A stretch of DNA of 64,000 bases from Pachypanchax playfairii (lineage: Eukaryota; Chordata; Actinopteri; Cyprinodontiformes; Aplocheilidae). The notes beneath the pieces were generated by a model, which worked only from the letters and a program-made list of their open reading frames with translations, searched no databases and had not been told where the DNA came from. The DNA lies in the NCBI GenBank assembly GCA_006937955.1, contig SSNP01000025.1:4231686-4295685 (forward strand), given 5' to 3'. Of the stretch, positions 12,201 through 26,389 are shown piece by piece. The first letter of the stretch is position 1. Each line of letters opens with the position of its first letter. Made by a program: the position numbers and the translations under genes.

Positions 12201-15200
12201 AAAAATAGGAGGGGGGGTAAAAGCATCCCTGCTGCAAAGCAGAGCAACTATATCTCTGAATAAATTCTCAATCCCTCCCTCTCTCTCGTGTGTCTGTGTG
12301 AACAGAGACAAATCTAGATTTAGCTTTGTTATTGTGTCTGTCTACTTGTGGGTAATTAAATGTAGCTGATAATTTGATCTTTTTTGTCTTCTGTCTTTTT
12401 GTTCTCTTCTTAGAGCCTCTGTGGTAGATTACACTGTGGTGTGTGACTGTGTATGTGGGGGGGATCAGGCTCGGGATGCCATAAATGACTGTGCATTTCC
12501 ATGAGATGGCTTCCAATTAGAAGGGTAAACAAAGGAAAGTGTTGAATAGCAGCTTTACCCAAGAGGACATGAAAAAAGAAAAAGAGAAGGCAAAGACTGT
12601 CAGTGAAGACACAAATCAGAAATACTAGGAACTACATTGTCTGATTTGCCCTCTACATGTTTATGACCTTTTTGTGTGTTATGACTTTACTGTTAAGATT
12701 CTCAAATTTTGCAACTTTCATGTGGATAATTACATGGATTATATGGGTAATGCATTTCATTGTAGAACATGTTTTAAAGTCAGATAGTTTATCTGCAATG
12801 GGGTCTTATTTTTACAGCAATGGAGTGCAGAGTCTCTTTATTGTGTGCTGCCATCTTATTCTCTTTTTTACACACTGCTATAGAAACCTCTTAAAAATAA
12901 TCATTTAACAGTGTGAAGCACAAGGCAGTAACAGAAGAGAGAGAAAGTGAAAAGATAGAACAAAGTGAGACATAGACAGGAAGTGATCAATCATATGTCC
13001 TCCCCTTAACCCCATTGAATCCTCCCTTCTCTTTTTTATTTAACTTCCTCTTTGTTGACCTTTGACCTAGATGTTCCAAACTCTCTGGGCCCCAAAAGTT
13101 CATTCTGCAAGCTCAATGCTGACTAATAGTTTAAACTTTTTTGGGGGACAGAGTTCCTTTTTCTCTTTAGCAAAAATAAATCAGTTCCAGCTGTCACCAG
13201 TCAGTTTATGTATACTGTATGTATATTATTTATACCACACCATATCTGTTGTTTTTTTAGCGCTATCGACAAGTGCGAACACTGTAAATATGTCACTTTT
13301 AAATTTTGTTTGCAAAGTCAATAATTTCAATAACAACTCTCTCAAAACCTGAGACAAGAATTGGTTCATAAATTCATTCTCATCCCAGTTTGGTGAGGAA
13401 ATGCTTGACTGGCTTGAAGCAAACCCTGACCCCATTCCTATCTGCTATCTTTTTGCCAGATGAATTGAAACAGTGAGCCAGATCTTATCGCCAATGGTAT
13501 ACAAACTTTATCACCCAGAAACAGAGCAGTCAAAAACACTAATTATTTTCTGGCTAAACCCTTGCATCCAGAGCCCAAGATTGCCATACGATAGGGACAG
13601 AGACAGTTATGGCAGGCAGTTAATGCCCTTTATTTTAAGTTAGGTGTTCCACTATACAGTAACAGTGTTGTGGTATCCTCATATTAATATCCGAGAAATA
13701 CACCTTAATGTGAATACAAAACAATGCTCTAACAACAACCCCAAAAGTTTTCACGCCTGGTGTTCCAAAAGCTTTTATCTATCCATCTCCATGCATCTGT
13801 CCTCACTAATTCCTCTCTCCACATTCTGTCAGCAGTCTGGCAGAGAGAGCAAGACAAACAAGGAAAAAGAGAGACACAGAAAATGGTGAGACACTTGGCT
13901 GGTGTGAAGGCTGTTTGGACAGATACTGGAGGATGTGGAGAGCCCTCTCATCTCCAACACCCCCCCTGCACTCTCTCCACTTCCTCCCCCACCACTTTTG
14001 ATCGGTCTGCATCACTAAAACCAGCAGGATGTTATTAAATTACTAAATCAACCAATTCAAACTGTATTGCTATTATAAAAATTCTAAATATGTCTGCCAG
14101 TGCCATGCCAGTAACTGTTAGATTAGGAATAATAAAGAACAATATAGTAAGTAATATGTGCAAAAAAAAAAAAGATGACTGAAATAAAATCACTTATGTT
14201 AGTAAAATGAAAATAATAAATTTAAGTGTCTATACCATGTTGTTAAACCAAAGGTAGATGGTTTTGCACACAAATTGAGGGGAAAAAAATCTAATATGAT
14301 GTACTCTCCTGTTCAGTGGTTTTCCAGCTGGGAGTTTGAAAAAGCAAAGGGGTCACTGAAGGTGATCTAAAGGGCCCCGCAGGAGGATGTTGACGAGTGT
14401 AATTTTATCAGTTTAACCAGCCATAAAATGCACTGGTATTGTTCACCAAGAGGAGATGCAAGCCATCGTGACAATCCAAAAATACACGATGTAAGAAAAT
14501 GAGAGACAAGAGAAAGAATATGGAAGGTATGACTGAATGGAAATTGTGAGAAAGTCTAACAAATAGCAAAAAGTTCAACATTCTCAAGAAATGTTCATTG
14601 GAGGCTCCTTCCTCAACAATGTGATAAAGTCATAAATTGTGTAGTCTGTCTTGTTAGCACTGTGAAAGACTAACACTACAATGACCCATACATGGATTAA
14701 ACAATATAATTAAGTGTTTAGGTGAGAAGTTACAATACTGGCTTTGGATCGAGTCTCATATCAATTTCCAAATCGTACCCTACCCTATTTGTTTGTTTTT
14801 TTATGTCACATTACAAATCTAATTGCTGTTTTATAACAAGATGTTTTACTCATGTTGATACAGTATCTTTACATTTTGGGCCAATAGTTTTTTTCTTTTT
14901 TGTGCTGAATCCATTGTTCTTTGTTTCCCCCCCTACTTACACTCTTTGATGTATACTTTTCTACTCTTTGCATTTAAATTAAAGTGTGCATTTCCCTGTG
15001 CTGATACTTATATGTTGGGAGGTTGTTATTTTTTTAAAGAGTACAATATTTTGGGTACAATGTATAAAACAACTTTTAATTGTCTATTAAAAATATTCAT
15101 GTAAAGACACTGATGGACTCCCCCCCTTCTTACAGTTTCTAACGAGCTGATGAAAATGTATTTAATCACACAAAGAGGGTAGTTTATTTCAACTACTGAG

Positions 15201-16611
15201 CTACAATATGAAACAAAGATAACTGGTGAAATGGGGCTAAACTGCTTCTTGAATCTTTGTTATTATAATCTTGAACAGGTTTAAATAAGTACAAACATGC
15301 ATTTCATTATATTGAGCTTGATCTACAGTCTACAGTCAACCTATCCAATTATTTTATCCATCATCTTTTTTGGCTTTAATCCTCCATTCAGCCATCCCTT
15401 GTGCATTGTAATCTGCTGTAATCTGATGGATTAACTTTACCACTTAGATCATTAGCTGCTGGTACAGTGCTGTAGCTTCTTGCTTAATATCAGATTTAAA
15501 TATGAATATAGAGCATATTTTAGTTATAAAATGACAACTAAAAATAAGAAATAAAACAAATATACAGTAAAAACCTTGTGCTTTGACTTTTGAAGCTTCA
15601 CCCCATTGTAAAAGTTAAAGCAAATGTTTTTTAATACACATTACATATTTTCCGCTGCTCCAGAAATTTCTGTAGACAATTTTTTTTTGTTTTTTTTTAA
15701 TTTGTGAAAAAATGCTCCCTCAGTTGCTTTTCTCAGTGGATTTTATCCACTGGATGCTATTGGCAAATGGCTGAGAAGTTACATATTTGGAGCACACGGT
15801 CAAGTACCATGACGCTGATTGGCTCAGACTGAGGTAAACAGCAGCCCAAATGATTTTCATACACTCATTGGTGCAGTTTTGAATCCTGGGCACTGATTCG
15901 CTCAGCAAAGGGGAGCCACTTTAGACTCTGCTTTGACATAGCCAGCATCCTCTATCACTCGTTCAGCATCAACATGTTTTGCTATGTAAGTGTTTTATAA
16001 AGTCTTAAAGTATATTAAAAAAATAACTCTAAACTAATGGTTTATATTTCACAGCTTTCCGATGTTCGCAGAGGTTTCTGGAATGCAACCATCACAATCA
16101 AGGAGGCACTGCTGTATGTAAAAAGATAATAAATTTCAGAAAACCTGAAAATGACTGACATGCATCAGAAAACAAATTCCCCATCTAAAAAATAACCATA
16201 ACTGTTATAGTATTCCAATTAAATGGGAAGACAAAAAAAGACATATTGGGTGGCATTGTACCTGCATTTTGTGATTCTTCTCTTCTACACTAGTATTCTA
16301 TACAGAAATAAGATTTCTATGATCTCACAAGGCTTTCAAGAAAGTGGAGTACACATGAATAAAATGAGTCATGGGTTAAAAGTAAAAAACCTGAGGATCA
16401 CAACATGGAGACCTACCACAATCTAGCTAAATGCCTAATGGTTTCCTATGAGTAATCGTGATTGACTTGGTAGATAAACAGCAATAATCTGCATAGGTAA
16501 AAGACAAGATTGGTTGGACAAGGAGTGCCAATTAGGGTGGGTATGTCAAAACTAAAATATTAATGATGCTGGTAAGTGGGACTTATGCTCAGAAGTAAAA
16601 AAAAAAAACAT

Positions 16612-19260
16612 TTTACAAGCTTAAAAAGGAAAAAAAAAGGTGCCAATTTAGAACACAGGGAGACTAACAGCAACAAAAGTTCTGTTTGCAATGTTTTTAC
16701 ATTAAAACTAATTCAATTGAGTGGTGTGTAAAACACCGCCATGTGTAGGACTGAGCGGGTTTGAAATTCTGATGGTATGATTCAAAGATTCAGAAGATTG
16801 ATGTCACTGTCAAAAATACAGCAGTAAGTGACAAGAAATTATTATTCTAAAAAAGTATTATTTAAGTATCTGATCACAGTCCCAGAGTCAATTTAGAATT
16901 AGATTCAAATCAAAATTTTTAAAATGTATGTTATATGCAAACTAGTTGAGCAAAGAAAGAAAATTAAATTAAATAAAACAAGGCCAATAAGCTAAAATGT
17001 GTGGCGTGCTGAGGCTAAACCACAGCAGAATTTATTCCCCAATCAATGCAGTGGTTAAGTAGTGTTAATAAATAAGGGGACTGAGGGGGGAGGTCATTCT
17101 TTCAATAACGTCAGTGCTTCAGGATAAAGGCTGCGAGCCAATTTGGGGTTCTGGAGACCAAACTACATCTTCTCCCAGAGGACAGCAGATGGAACAGTTT
17201 GTGTGCAGGGTGACGCAGATCTCATAAGATGTGGTGCACTTGACAAAGCATCACCTATACAGCATGCTGTTATATCTGGGAGATGAGCCCAAGTGATTTT
17301 TCCCACTGATTTCACCACCCTCTGGAGTTCCTGAAGCTCAGCCTTAGAGCAGCTGAAAAAAAGATACTGTATACGTCAATGTGCAATTAATGGTGCAGTG
17401 GTAGAAGGTCACGATGGGCTGCAGAAGTATTTTGACACTCTTCAATTTCCTCAAATAAAAGAAATATTGTTGTGCCTTTCCTACAGTTGAGGCTGTGTAC
17501 ATCCCTGAGGACAGGTCTTCTGTCACAGTCACACCAAGAAACTTCAAGTTTATTTGTGACTACCTTCATCACCTCACTAGGAATAGTGAGTATGAGAAAA
17601 CATAACTTTTTGAAAATTTCCGTTATTGTCCAATTTCTTTTTATTAGAGTGAAAAATACACTCTTGGGTTTTTGTACACATTTGTTCCAAACAGAAGCTA
17701 TACCTAAAAAAAATGCTGGGTGATGCCAAGCTTTGGTGAGCAGTGTTTCTCAGTACCAAAAAAGCCAACTGACTTTAACAGAAGAATGTTCAGGGTATTG
17801 GTTTTTCCCCCCTTCTTCAGCCGTCATTCATAGCTGACTGACAGCTCACACAAACAGAAGAAGGGAGTAATGCTCTATGCTACACATGACCTGAGAGATT
17901 CCTGAACTGTCTCTGACGTGCCATTAAAAACAATTTCATCCACAGGAATGATATGACAGAAAAATGTCAGTGGTTTAGAAACTGACTTATAAACAGTCAT
18001 AAACTTTGAGACTGCCAACTGATCTGTGCCTAATCATTTGTACTGACTTGATACACAGCACGTTGCAAATAGCTATAGCATCATAGAATAAATGGAATAT
18101 CGCTGGATTTTATTTAATAGGATCCCATTGACTGCTTCACATTATTTTGCTTTAAAATAAAAACTTTTTTTTCAGTCATTTTAACGACATTAATAATCAT
18201 TTGATCATTGCTACTCCCAACCATCCTCCTTCATCAGTCTTCAATCCCTCGTTTTTGTCCTCTGCATTTTTCTTCCATCACTTGTCTCTACAACTCATCC
18301 TTCCCTTTCTATGCACCTTCTCTTTGTGTTACTCCTTTCTTCTATTGTCGCCCCATATGACTCCAACATCAGGCTGCCTGCCAAGTCACTGTACGCTTCA
18401 ATTAGAGGGGAAACCTTCACATACACACACACCACAATGGCCGCCTGTCTTTCAGGTGAATGCTTTGTATGCTTCCCAGGGAAAAGGCTATATAGAGACC
18501 AAGAGTGTGCACGCGCATGCTCAGGGCTGGCAGTTGAAGCGTGTCCGTGAGTGTGACTTTGATATCAGTCCTGGTAATCTAAGACATTCTCTCTGCTCTA
18601 TACAGATACAATAGAGGAAAGCATACTAACACACACAACAGATGGCTGAACACCAGGTTTTCATCCTTCGTATTCTGCCACTATCAGCCTGTATATATTA
18701 GTTATGTAGTTATCTGCCAGCATCTGCTCATCTGGTTGTCCATCTTAATGTCCGTCAAGATGGACAAACACACAAAAGGTACACATATGTAACTACAAGG
18801 AAAAGACTTTAAAGTTAAAAAGATGACCTATGGCTTAAGTATATGTTTAACCAGGTTATAGTATGGGGAAGTAGAATAAAAGAAAGGAAAGTGAGGAAAT
18901 TAAGAAAAAAGGTAGTAAATATAACAAATATTAAACCAGCACAACACAAAAAAGCAATGCCATCTGTTTCATCTTAAGAGGAAGAAATAGAAAAACCCAT
19001 ACAGGCATTTGGAACACCATTGTATCAAACCAGCTGACTGGCTAACATTTGGCAGTGAGCAACTAGTGCTAACAATGACAACACCATGTGACAATACAAG
19101 TTATTACCACCATCTAATCTAGAGATTAGAATATGTACTCCTTTATACAGTTTAAAAAAATATTAAAATACAAAAGTAATCTTTTTTATACAGTTTCCCA
19201 ATCAGATGTGTTTGCATTTCAGTCAGTAAAACAGGATGAAAACATGGAAAGCAGAAATGA
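16612..19260. repeat. Duplicated block, copy 1 (before N gap)
   Basis: 2,649 bases nearly identical to 19303-22827 at offset +2691 up to the end of CAATTTCTTTTTA (about 17643), then at offset +3567. Only scattered single-base differences are visible (for example GAGAAAACAT versus GAGTAAACAT, TTTCCG versus TTTCAG). It ends exactly at the N gap. It lacks an 876-base segment present in copy 2. Most likely the overlapping end of one contig, not a biological tandem copy. Confidence 0.9.
17040..17590 (-). mobile_element. Decayed L2-like LINE fragment, 3' part (copy 1)
   Basis: The minus strand encodes MKFLGVTVTEDLSSGMYTAS followed by GKAQQYFFYLRKLK and TFYHCTINCTLTY, the C-terminal reverse-transcriptase pattern of L2/CR1-type LINEs (FKFLGV.I.EDL...KKAQQRL.FLRKL...FY..TIES.LTY). 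Further along, in shifted frames, are HKLFHLLSSGRR and SLYPEALTLLKE, the usual end of such ORFs. Stops and frameshifts show it is dead. The upstream part is missing here because of the 876-base difference from copy 2. Confidence 0.75.
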
Positions 19261-19302
19261 NNNNNNNNNNNNNNNNNNNNNNNNNNNNNNNNNNNNNNNN
19301 NN
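19261..19302. other. Assembly gap (42 N)
   Basis: A run of N separates the two near-identical blocks, as expected where two overlapping contigs were not merged. Confidence 0.99.
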
Positions 19303-19730
19303 TTTACAAGCTTAAAAAGGAAAAAAAAAGGTGCCAATTTAGAACACAGGGAGACTAACAGCAACAAAAGTTCTGTTTGCAATGTTTTTACATTAAAACT
19401 AATTCAATTGAGTGGTGTGTAAAACACCGCCATGTGTAGGACTGAGCGGGTTTGAAATTCTGATGGTATGATTCAAAGATTCAGAAGATTGATGTCACTG
19501 TCAAAAATACAGCAGTAAGTGACAAGAAATTATTATTCTAAAAAAGTATTATTTAAGTATCTGATCACAGTCCCAGAGTCAATTTAGAATTAGATTCAAA
19601 TCAAAATTTTTAAAATGTATGTTATATGCAAACTAGTTGAGCAAAGAAAGAAAATTAAATTAAATAAAACAAGGCCAATAAGCTAAAATGTGTGGCGTGC
19701 TGAGGCTAAACCACAGCAGAATTTATTCCC

Positions 19731-20600
19731 CAATCAATGCAGTGGTTAAGTAGTGTTAATAAATAAGGGGACTGAGGGGGGAGGTCATTCTTTCAATAAC
19801 GTCAGTGCTTCAGGATAAAGGCTGCGAGCCAATTTGGGGTTCTGGAGACCAAACTACATCTTCTCCCAGAGGACAGCAGATGGAACAGTTTGTGTGCAGG
19901 GTGACGCAGATCTCATAAGATGTGGTGCACTTGACAAAGCATCACCTATACAGCATGCTGTTATATCTGGGAGATGAGCCCAAGTGATTTTTCCCACTGA
20001 TTTCACCACCCTCTGGAGTTCCTGAAGCTCAGCCTTAGAGCAGCTGAAAAAAAGATACTGTATACGTCAATGTGCAATTAATGGTGCAGTGGTAGAAGGT
20101 CACGATGGGCTGCAGAAGTATTTTGACACTCTTCAATTTCCTCAAATAAAAGAAATATTGTTGTGCCTTTCCTACAGTTGAGGCTGTGTACATCCCTGAG
20201 GACAGGTCTTCTGTCACAGTCACACCAAGAAACTTCAAGTTTATTTGTGACTACCTTCATCACCTCACTAGGAATAGTGAGTATGAGTAAACATAACTTT
20301 TTGAAAATTTCAGTTATTGTCCAATTTCTTTTTAGGAATTAAAAGCATGGTTGACTTGACCCTAATATTGAGAGCCAAGTTGTTATTAAACCACAATACA
20401 AGATGAGGTATTTCACTCCTGTAGGCTGGCTCATCATTGCTGCTGATGAGCCCAAGCACTGTGGTGTCATAAGCAAATTTGATATGGGGGTTGGTTTTGA
20501 AAGAGGCTCAGCGGTCATGTCTATTAACTGACACTTTGAGGGGCCCTAGTGTTGATGAGAAGGGTGGATGAAGTGTGCTTGTCCATGTTGAAACACCATA
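19731..20600 (-). mobile_element. Decayed L2-like LINE fragment, longer (copy 2)
   Basis: Same element as at 17040-17590, but it extends further into the reverse transcriptase: reading the minus strand from about 20540, FAYDTTVLGLISSNDEPAYR then NNNLALNIRVKSTMLLIP runs directly into the part shared with copy 1. FAYDT occupies the place of the catalytic FADDT box, so one catalytic Asp is replaced. Frameshifts are present. A CCCTAGTGTTGATGAGAAGG segment near 20544 is the upstream RT edge. Confidence 0.75.
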
Positions 20601-21210
20601 AGCAATTTCTTAAAAATTCCAAATGTCCATTTGCATAATGTTGTGTTCAATTCGGGGTCATGAAATTTAGCTGAGAATTTGTTTAGCAAGATTGTCTTAA
20701 AGGCCAAACTGAAATAAATGAAGGCTGGTGCCCATTTCCAGTGATCATTGGGAAAGCAGCCAGGTCATCCGTCCATCACAGGGCCACAAAGTGAGAAACT
20801 GCTATTCTCACATTTGAGCACATCTAGGCCTTCTTTAGAGTTATGCAAGGTTTGGTCTGTGGGAGGAAACTGGCACGGGGAGAACATGCAAATTCCTTGC
20901 AAATAGGCACCAACTGAGTTTCAAACCCAGGACCTTCTTGCCGCAAGATAACATTGTCACCAACACTTCCACCGTGCAGCCCTAACCTTCATCAAAAATA
21001 CTAAAAAGTTTGAAAAACTTTATTCCAAGAAATTGAATATCACAAATAAATGTATTTAATAAGCTTATTTAACTTTTGAGAAGCATATATTGCATTGATC
21101 AGTTTATCTTTGGTGTTTTTCATGTTGTCAATATTAAGTGCATGAGGTGGCATATAAGCAATTAGCTAAAAAAAAATTGCCTAGATACAAGACCTACAGA
21201 GGATTGTTTA
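20335..21210. other. 876-bp segment present only in copy 2
   Basis: Left part is LINE reverse-transcriptase sequence continuous with the shared LINE; right part contains the common fish repeat. Bounded by TTTA on both sides. Continuity of the LINE across the left edge argues that copy 1 lost this segment, not that copy 2 gained it. Confidence 0.85.
20725..20985 (+). repeat. Common teleost interspersed repeat, recognisable tail
   Basis: CGTCCATCACAGGGCCACA, CTGTGGGAGGAAACTGGCAC, GGGGAGAACATGCAAATTCC, AACCCAGGACCTTCTTGC and CCACCGTGCAGCCC occur in order, matching a consensus seen throughout fish genomes. The AACCCAGGACC part can mimic a tRNA-like box but there is no tRNA fold. Confidence 0.7.
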
Positions 21211-24200
21211 TTAGAGTGAAAAATACACTCTTGGGTTTTTGTACACATTTGTTCCAAACAGAAGCTATACCTAAAAAAAATGCTGGGTGATGCCAAGCTT
21301 TGGTGAGCAGTGTTTCTCAGTACCAAAAAAGCCAACTGACTTTAACAGAAGAATGTTCAGGGTATTGGTTTTTTCCCCCTTCTTCAGCCGTCATTCATAG
21401 CTGACTGACAGCTCACACAAACAGAAGAAGGGAGTAATGCTCTATGCTACACATGACCTGAGAGATTCCTGAACTGTCTCTGACGTGCCATTAAAAACAA
21501 TTTCATCCACAGGAATGATATGACAGAAAAATGTCAGTGGTTTAGAAACTGACTTATAAACAGTCATAAACTTTGAGACTGCCAACTGATCTGTGCCTAA
21601 TCATTTGTACTGACTTGATACACAGCACGTTGCAAATAGCTATAGCATCATAGAATAAATGGAATATCGCTGGATTTTATTTAATAGGATCCCATTGACT
21701 GCTTCACATTATTTTGCTTTAAAATAAAAACTTTTTTTTCAGTCATTTTAACGACATTAATAATCATTTGATCATTGCTACTCCCAACCATCCTCCTTCA
21801 TCAGTCTTCAATCCCTCGTTTTTGTCCTCTGCATTTTTCTTCCATCACTTGTCTCTACAACTCATCCTTCCCTTTCTATGCACCTTCTCTTTGTGTTACT
21901 CCTTTCTTCTATTGTCGCCCCATATGACTCCAACATCAGGCTGCCTGCCAAGTCACTGTACGCTTCAATTAGAGGGGAAACCTTCACATACACACACACC
22001 ACAATGGCCGCCTGTCTTTCAGGTGAATGCTTTGTATGCTTCCCAGGGAAAAGGCTATATAGAGACCAAGAGTGTGCACGCGCATGCTCAGGGCTGGCAG
22101 TTGAAGCGTGTCCGTGAGTGTGACTTTGATATCAGTCCTGGTAATCTAAGACATTCTCTCTGCTCTATACAGATACAATAGAGGAAAGCATACTAACACA
22201 CACAACAGATGGCTGAACACCAGGTTTTCATCCTTCGTATTCTGCCACTATCAGCCTGTATATATTAGTTATGTAGTTATCTGCCAGCATCTGCTCATCT
22301 GGTTGTCCATCTTAATGTCCGTCAAGATGGACAAACACACAAAAGGTACACATATGTAACTACAAGGAAAAGACTTTAAAGTTAAAAAGATGACCTATGG
22401 CTTAAGTATATGTTTAACCAGGTTATAGTATGGGGAAGTAGAATAAAAGAAAGGAAAGTGAGGAAATTAAGAAAAAAGGTAGTAAATATAACAAATATTA
22501 AACCAGCACAACACAAAAAAGCAATGCCATCTGTTTCATCTTAAGAGGAAGAAATAGAAAAACCCATACAGGCATTTGGAACACCATTGTATCAAACCAG
22601 CTGACTGGCTAACATTTGGCAGTGAGCAACTAGTGCTAACAATGACAACACCATGTGACAATACAAGTTATTACCACCATCTAATCTAGAGATTAGAATA
22701 TGTACTCCTTTATACAGTTTAAAAAAATATTAAAATACAAAAGTAATCTTTTTTATACAGTTTCCCAATCAGATGTGTTTGCATTTCAGTCAGTAAAACA
22801 GGATGAAAACATGGAAAGCAGAAATGAGAAAAAAGCAAAAATTGACTCAATATTTCCAAATTATTTTTTAATTTTATTCTTACCCAAATCTATATATTTG
22901 AACAATGGTAAGTGTTTCTATTAAAAAAATGTGTAAAACATAATATAAAGGCTGTAACACATTGTGCCTTTTAAGACAACACTATAGCCTTGCCCATCCG
23001 AAGAGGCCTAGGTTTTCCACTTGCTTGAGACAAACAATACTAATTGGTGTGAAATACAGTGAGGGAATGTGACAACTGTCATGGTCATTCATGGAGAGAG
23101 GAACAATGACAGATGTACATATTCATTCCCTGAAAAAATAAAAATAAAATTTCTTTGAAACCTCATTTGTTTTCTACCAGGTACTTACAGTACATTAGCT
23201 GGGTTTTAACTGCCAAATTGTAGTAGTAAAGACAAAACATACAGTTTTATGAGGAAAAAAAGTTTCACCAGAAGAATTTAAAGGTGGTAAAGGGGATGTT
23301 TTAGCAAATTTAGATGTCAAATTTACTTTTAAAATCTTGCAGTGGTCTTGTACTTATGGTTATAATATCTATAAATCATAGACCTGGTGGGGCTTGAAAT
23401 GATGTAGCCAAAAGATAACGAACTTGTTTCATTATCTATTGGCTACTAGATTGTCAATGACACTTGTACTGCTAAGAGTAACAATAAACAGCCCTTTACC
23501 ATTGATGAGTCCAACATATTGGACAAAGTTGTAGTAGTTCCAGAAAAAAAACTCAAGCGATGCAGATAGTAAACAAATAATGGGAGACTCCTAAGCAAAT
23601 TTCAACTGAGGTGTTACTGGCATTGGGGTAAGGGGGGGTAAAATGCATGCACACTATTCAAAAGACGACAAAAAGCCATCGAGCTTCTCATTCGGGGCAA
23701 AATCCTCTTTACCATCTTTAAAAGTGCATGCGTTGCTTCATGATGACTTTCACAAACACTTGAAAATTATGAATCTGAAAGGGTATACAAGTAAGCATGT
23801 GAGTGAGAGAACTTTACAAAAAGTGTGTGGGCAAGAGGGAGCATGCATGGAGTAAAGGGTCATTGTCCTGATTGCAGAGGCCACTCCAGACATTAGATGT
23901 TCTCGCTGCAATCACAACGTTCACAAGTGCCCAAATCAGGAAGCTTCTTGAGAGCAGGCAATCAATATCATAAACATCATCAAGGACAATGCTCTCAGTC
24001 TCTGATACACACTGTCTCTCACTGTCAACCTTCTTACTTTTTATTTCATTATTTCTCCTTAACCCCAAGCAACTTTCAGAGTCTCACCGTCTCGCTCTAC
24101 CTCATTAACATATGGGTGCTGAGCTGTGACATGACGTCCTTGTGCCTGAATGGCAAGCTGGCTTTCAGTTAGACTAAAACATACATACAGAGATATCAAG

Positions 24201-26389
24201 GTTATGACAAAGGGAAAAGCAACATAAATTAGTAAAACAAAAACAAATTAAGCAGGTATTGGTGATTTAACAGAAATTGATTAATTGCAATATAAAAAAA
24301 ATATATATTGATACTGGCTCATAGGTGATACAGAGATTCATCAACTATTTATGCACTTGAATACACTTGGATACAGGGCTGTTGGATGGAAAATAAAATG
24401 TAAAAAAGAAAAAAAAAAAGATTTGAGAAAAATAAATTTCCACAAAATGAGCAAGACCTCAAGTCAGGCTCACATAGTACAACTTACCAAGTGAACAAAT
24501 AAAAAAAAATCCCTGAGAAGAAAGGCTTTAGATTCTGACGGACATTTCGTTTAATCTTTGTTTTTTGTTTTTTCAGGTCCAACTTTAATTGTCACAAAGG
24601 GATGGATTATAACAAGTCAAATGTATTTTTTAAAAATGCCACAAATGGCAATTTTTGGTGTCAGACAAAGTAGACACTCAGATTTTCCTCACCCAAGACA
24701 TCAGAGAATACACATCATTGTCATGACAGACCCCATTGAGTGTGAAGTGCACCATGTGTGACTGATAAGACAACAGATGAACCATGTGTATGTATTAGTG
24801 TATGGGAGTGAGAGTGTGTATTAATGGATGGACAGATGGGGCAGTCTAGAGGAACAGTTGATGAAGGCTTTATACTGCAGCTGCCCCATTCTCTTCCTTT
24901 CTGCAGCAAACACACACAAATCTCTCCTGGCACAGTGTTTGTATGTGAGTGTGTGTGTGTGAGCAGAGGACTGTTTGTGCGACAGCTGCCCTGGCATCAG
25001 GTGGGCCACTACAACTCTACATGAAGAAAGCACAGCTGCACTAGTATGTAAACGCACATTACTTCCTACACTAAAAACAGCACACACACTAATGAATGTG
25101 ATCTCGTAAACCCACGGACTCCAGGGAGTGTGAGATCCCCTATAATCTTAGGGTTCCTAACTATCAGAGACCAATACACACATCTGCACAAAAACAAATA
25201 GAAAATGTTCTTCCAGCGCAGACTGTATTCTTTCCCACATGACCCCTTTAATTAGATGCATATGTATACACACAAGCACCCACACAGGCAACATCTTTTC
25301 TTAGATATGAAAGAGATTAATGTACCTGGGAGAAGAACACACTCAGATTACATACATATACAATATTTTTAGCACTCTAATTAGACAAAAATGCACATCA
25401 ATCAAAGCTGCATCTATTGCCTGTTGTTAAAGTTGAATATAGACCTTTACAGAATAAACTACTTCCTTCTCTTAATAGTAACACATTGTGCTGAAGACAA
25501 ATGTCTTAAGCAAACTTGCCTAGATACAAATCAAACTCACAATCGTGCACACATACAGCCAGTCCCAACATACCAGTTGTTCTCCAGATGCATGCCAGTG
25601 ACAGAGACACATGTTCAACCAGAATCCTCCCTTTTGTATCTATCTTGACACATGTGATGTAAAGAGATTAGCCAACTTGAATCAGGCCACTGGCACTAGA
25701 CACTGGTCATCAACTCAACAGCTGTCTGACTGCATTGCTGGCTGCTGCTGAACTTCCACACTGCACGTCTGTTTGTCTGTTGTTTGTCTGGACTTGTGGC
25801 CTCACAAGCCCTGATGTTGGGACATTGTGACTGTGATTTGACTAGTGATGTCTGAATGGGTTAGGGCCAGGGTTTCTTTGGTCAGAGGGTTAAACATGGG
25901 GTTTTTCTCTTGTTTGGCTCATTCTCCTCTTTTATTCATAATGTGTTGTATTCATACAGCATTGATATGTCAATGACATCATAATTAGAGAAGTCTTTCT
26001 GGACAACGATGATGAGCACATTGGAAAAAGTTCAGAAATCAAAAATACTTAAACTGGAAACAGATTATTCAAACAATAAAGGCATTTTATTCCTCTGAGC
26101 AGCAACCATCTTGTTGTATATCTGTACTACTTGCATTTACTATGTATAATAAAGGACTTTAAACAGATGAAAAATACTATAGAATTCAGAAACTACTGTA
26201 TGTTGGTTTTAATGCAAAAAAGTAGATTTTAGATGAGTCAAAAAACAATAGTTTTGTAGATTTAGTAGCAGAGACTTTTGAAAGGAATTCATAAAGTCCA
26301 CTGTTCTCAAAAGCAGTAAAATTAAATATTTCAACAGAGCCATAAACCAATAATTGGACAGCAGACTGTCAAAAAACTGGCTATTTCAT

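Larger units (their letters stand above)
19303..22827. repeat. Duplicated block, copy 2 (after N gap), with extra 876 bases
   Basis: 3,525 bases starting exactly after the N gap and matching 16612-19260. The extra segment, 20335-21210, is bounded by TTTA on both sides (four-base microhomology). After 22827 the sequence runs on uniquely. Identical non-coding frames appear in both copies. Confidence 0.9.

Noticed and set aside
18201..18614. 137-codon plus-strand open frame (repeated at 21768-22181)
   Set aside because: No recognisable domain; the two copies are identical only because the block is duplicated. Composition is pyrimidine-rich low complexity.
19133..19382. Open frames running through the N gap
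   Set aside because: They depend on N codons and vanish in copy 2.
20925..20985. tRNA-like B-box (AACCCAGGACC)
   Set aside because: Part of the interspersed repeat; no cloverleaf or A-box at the right spacing.
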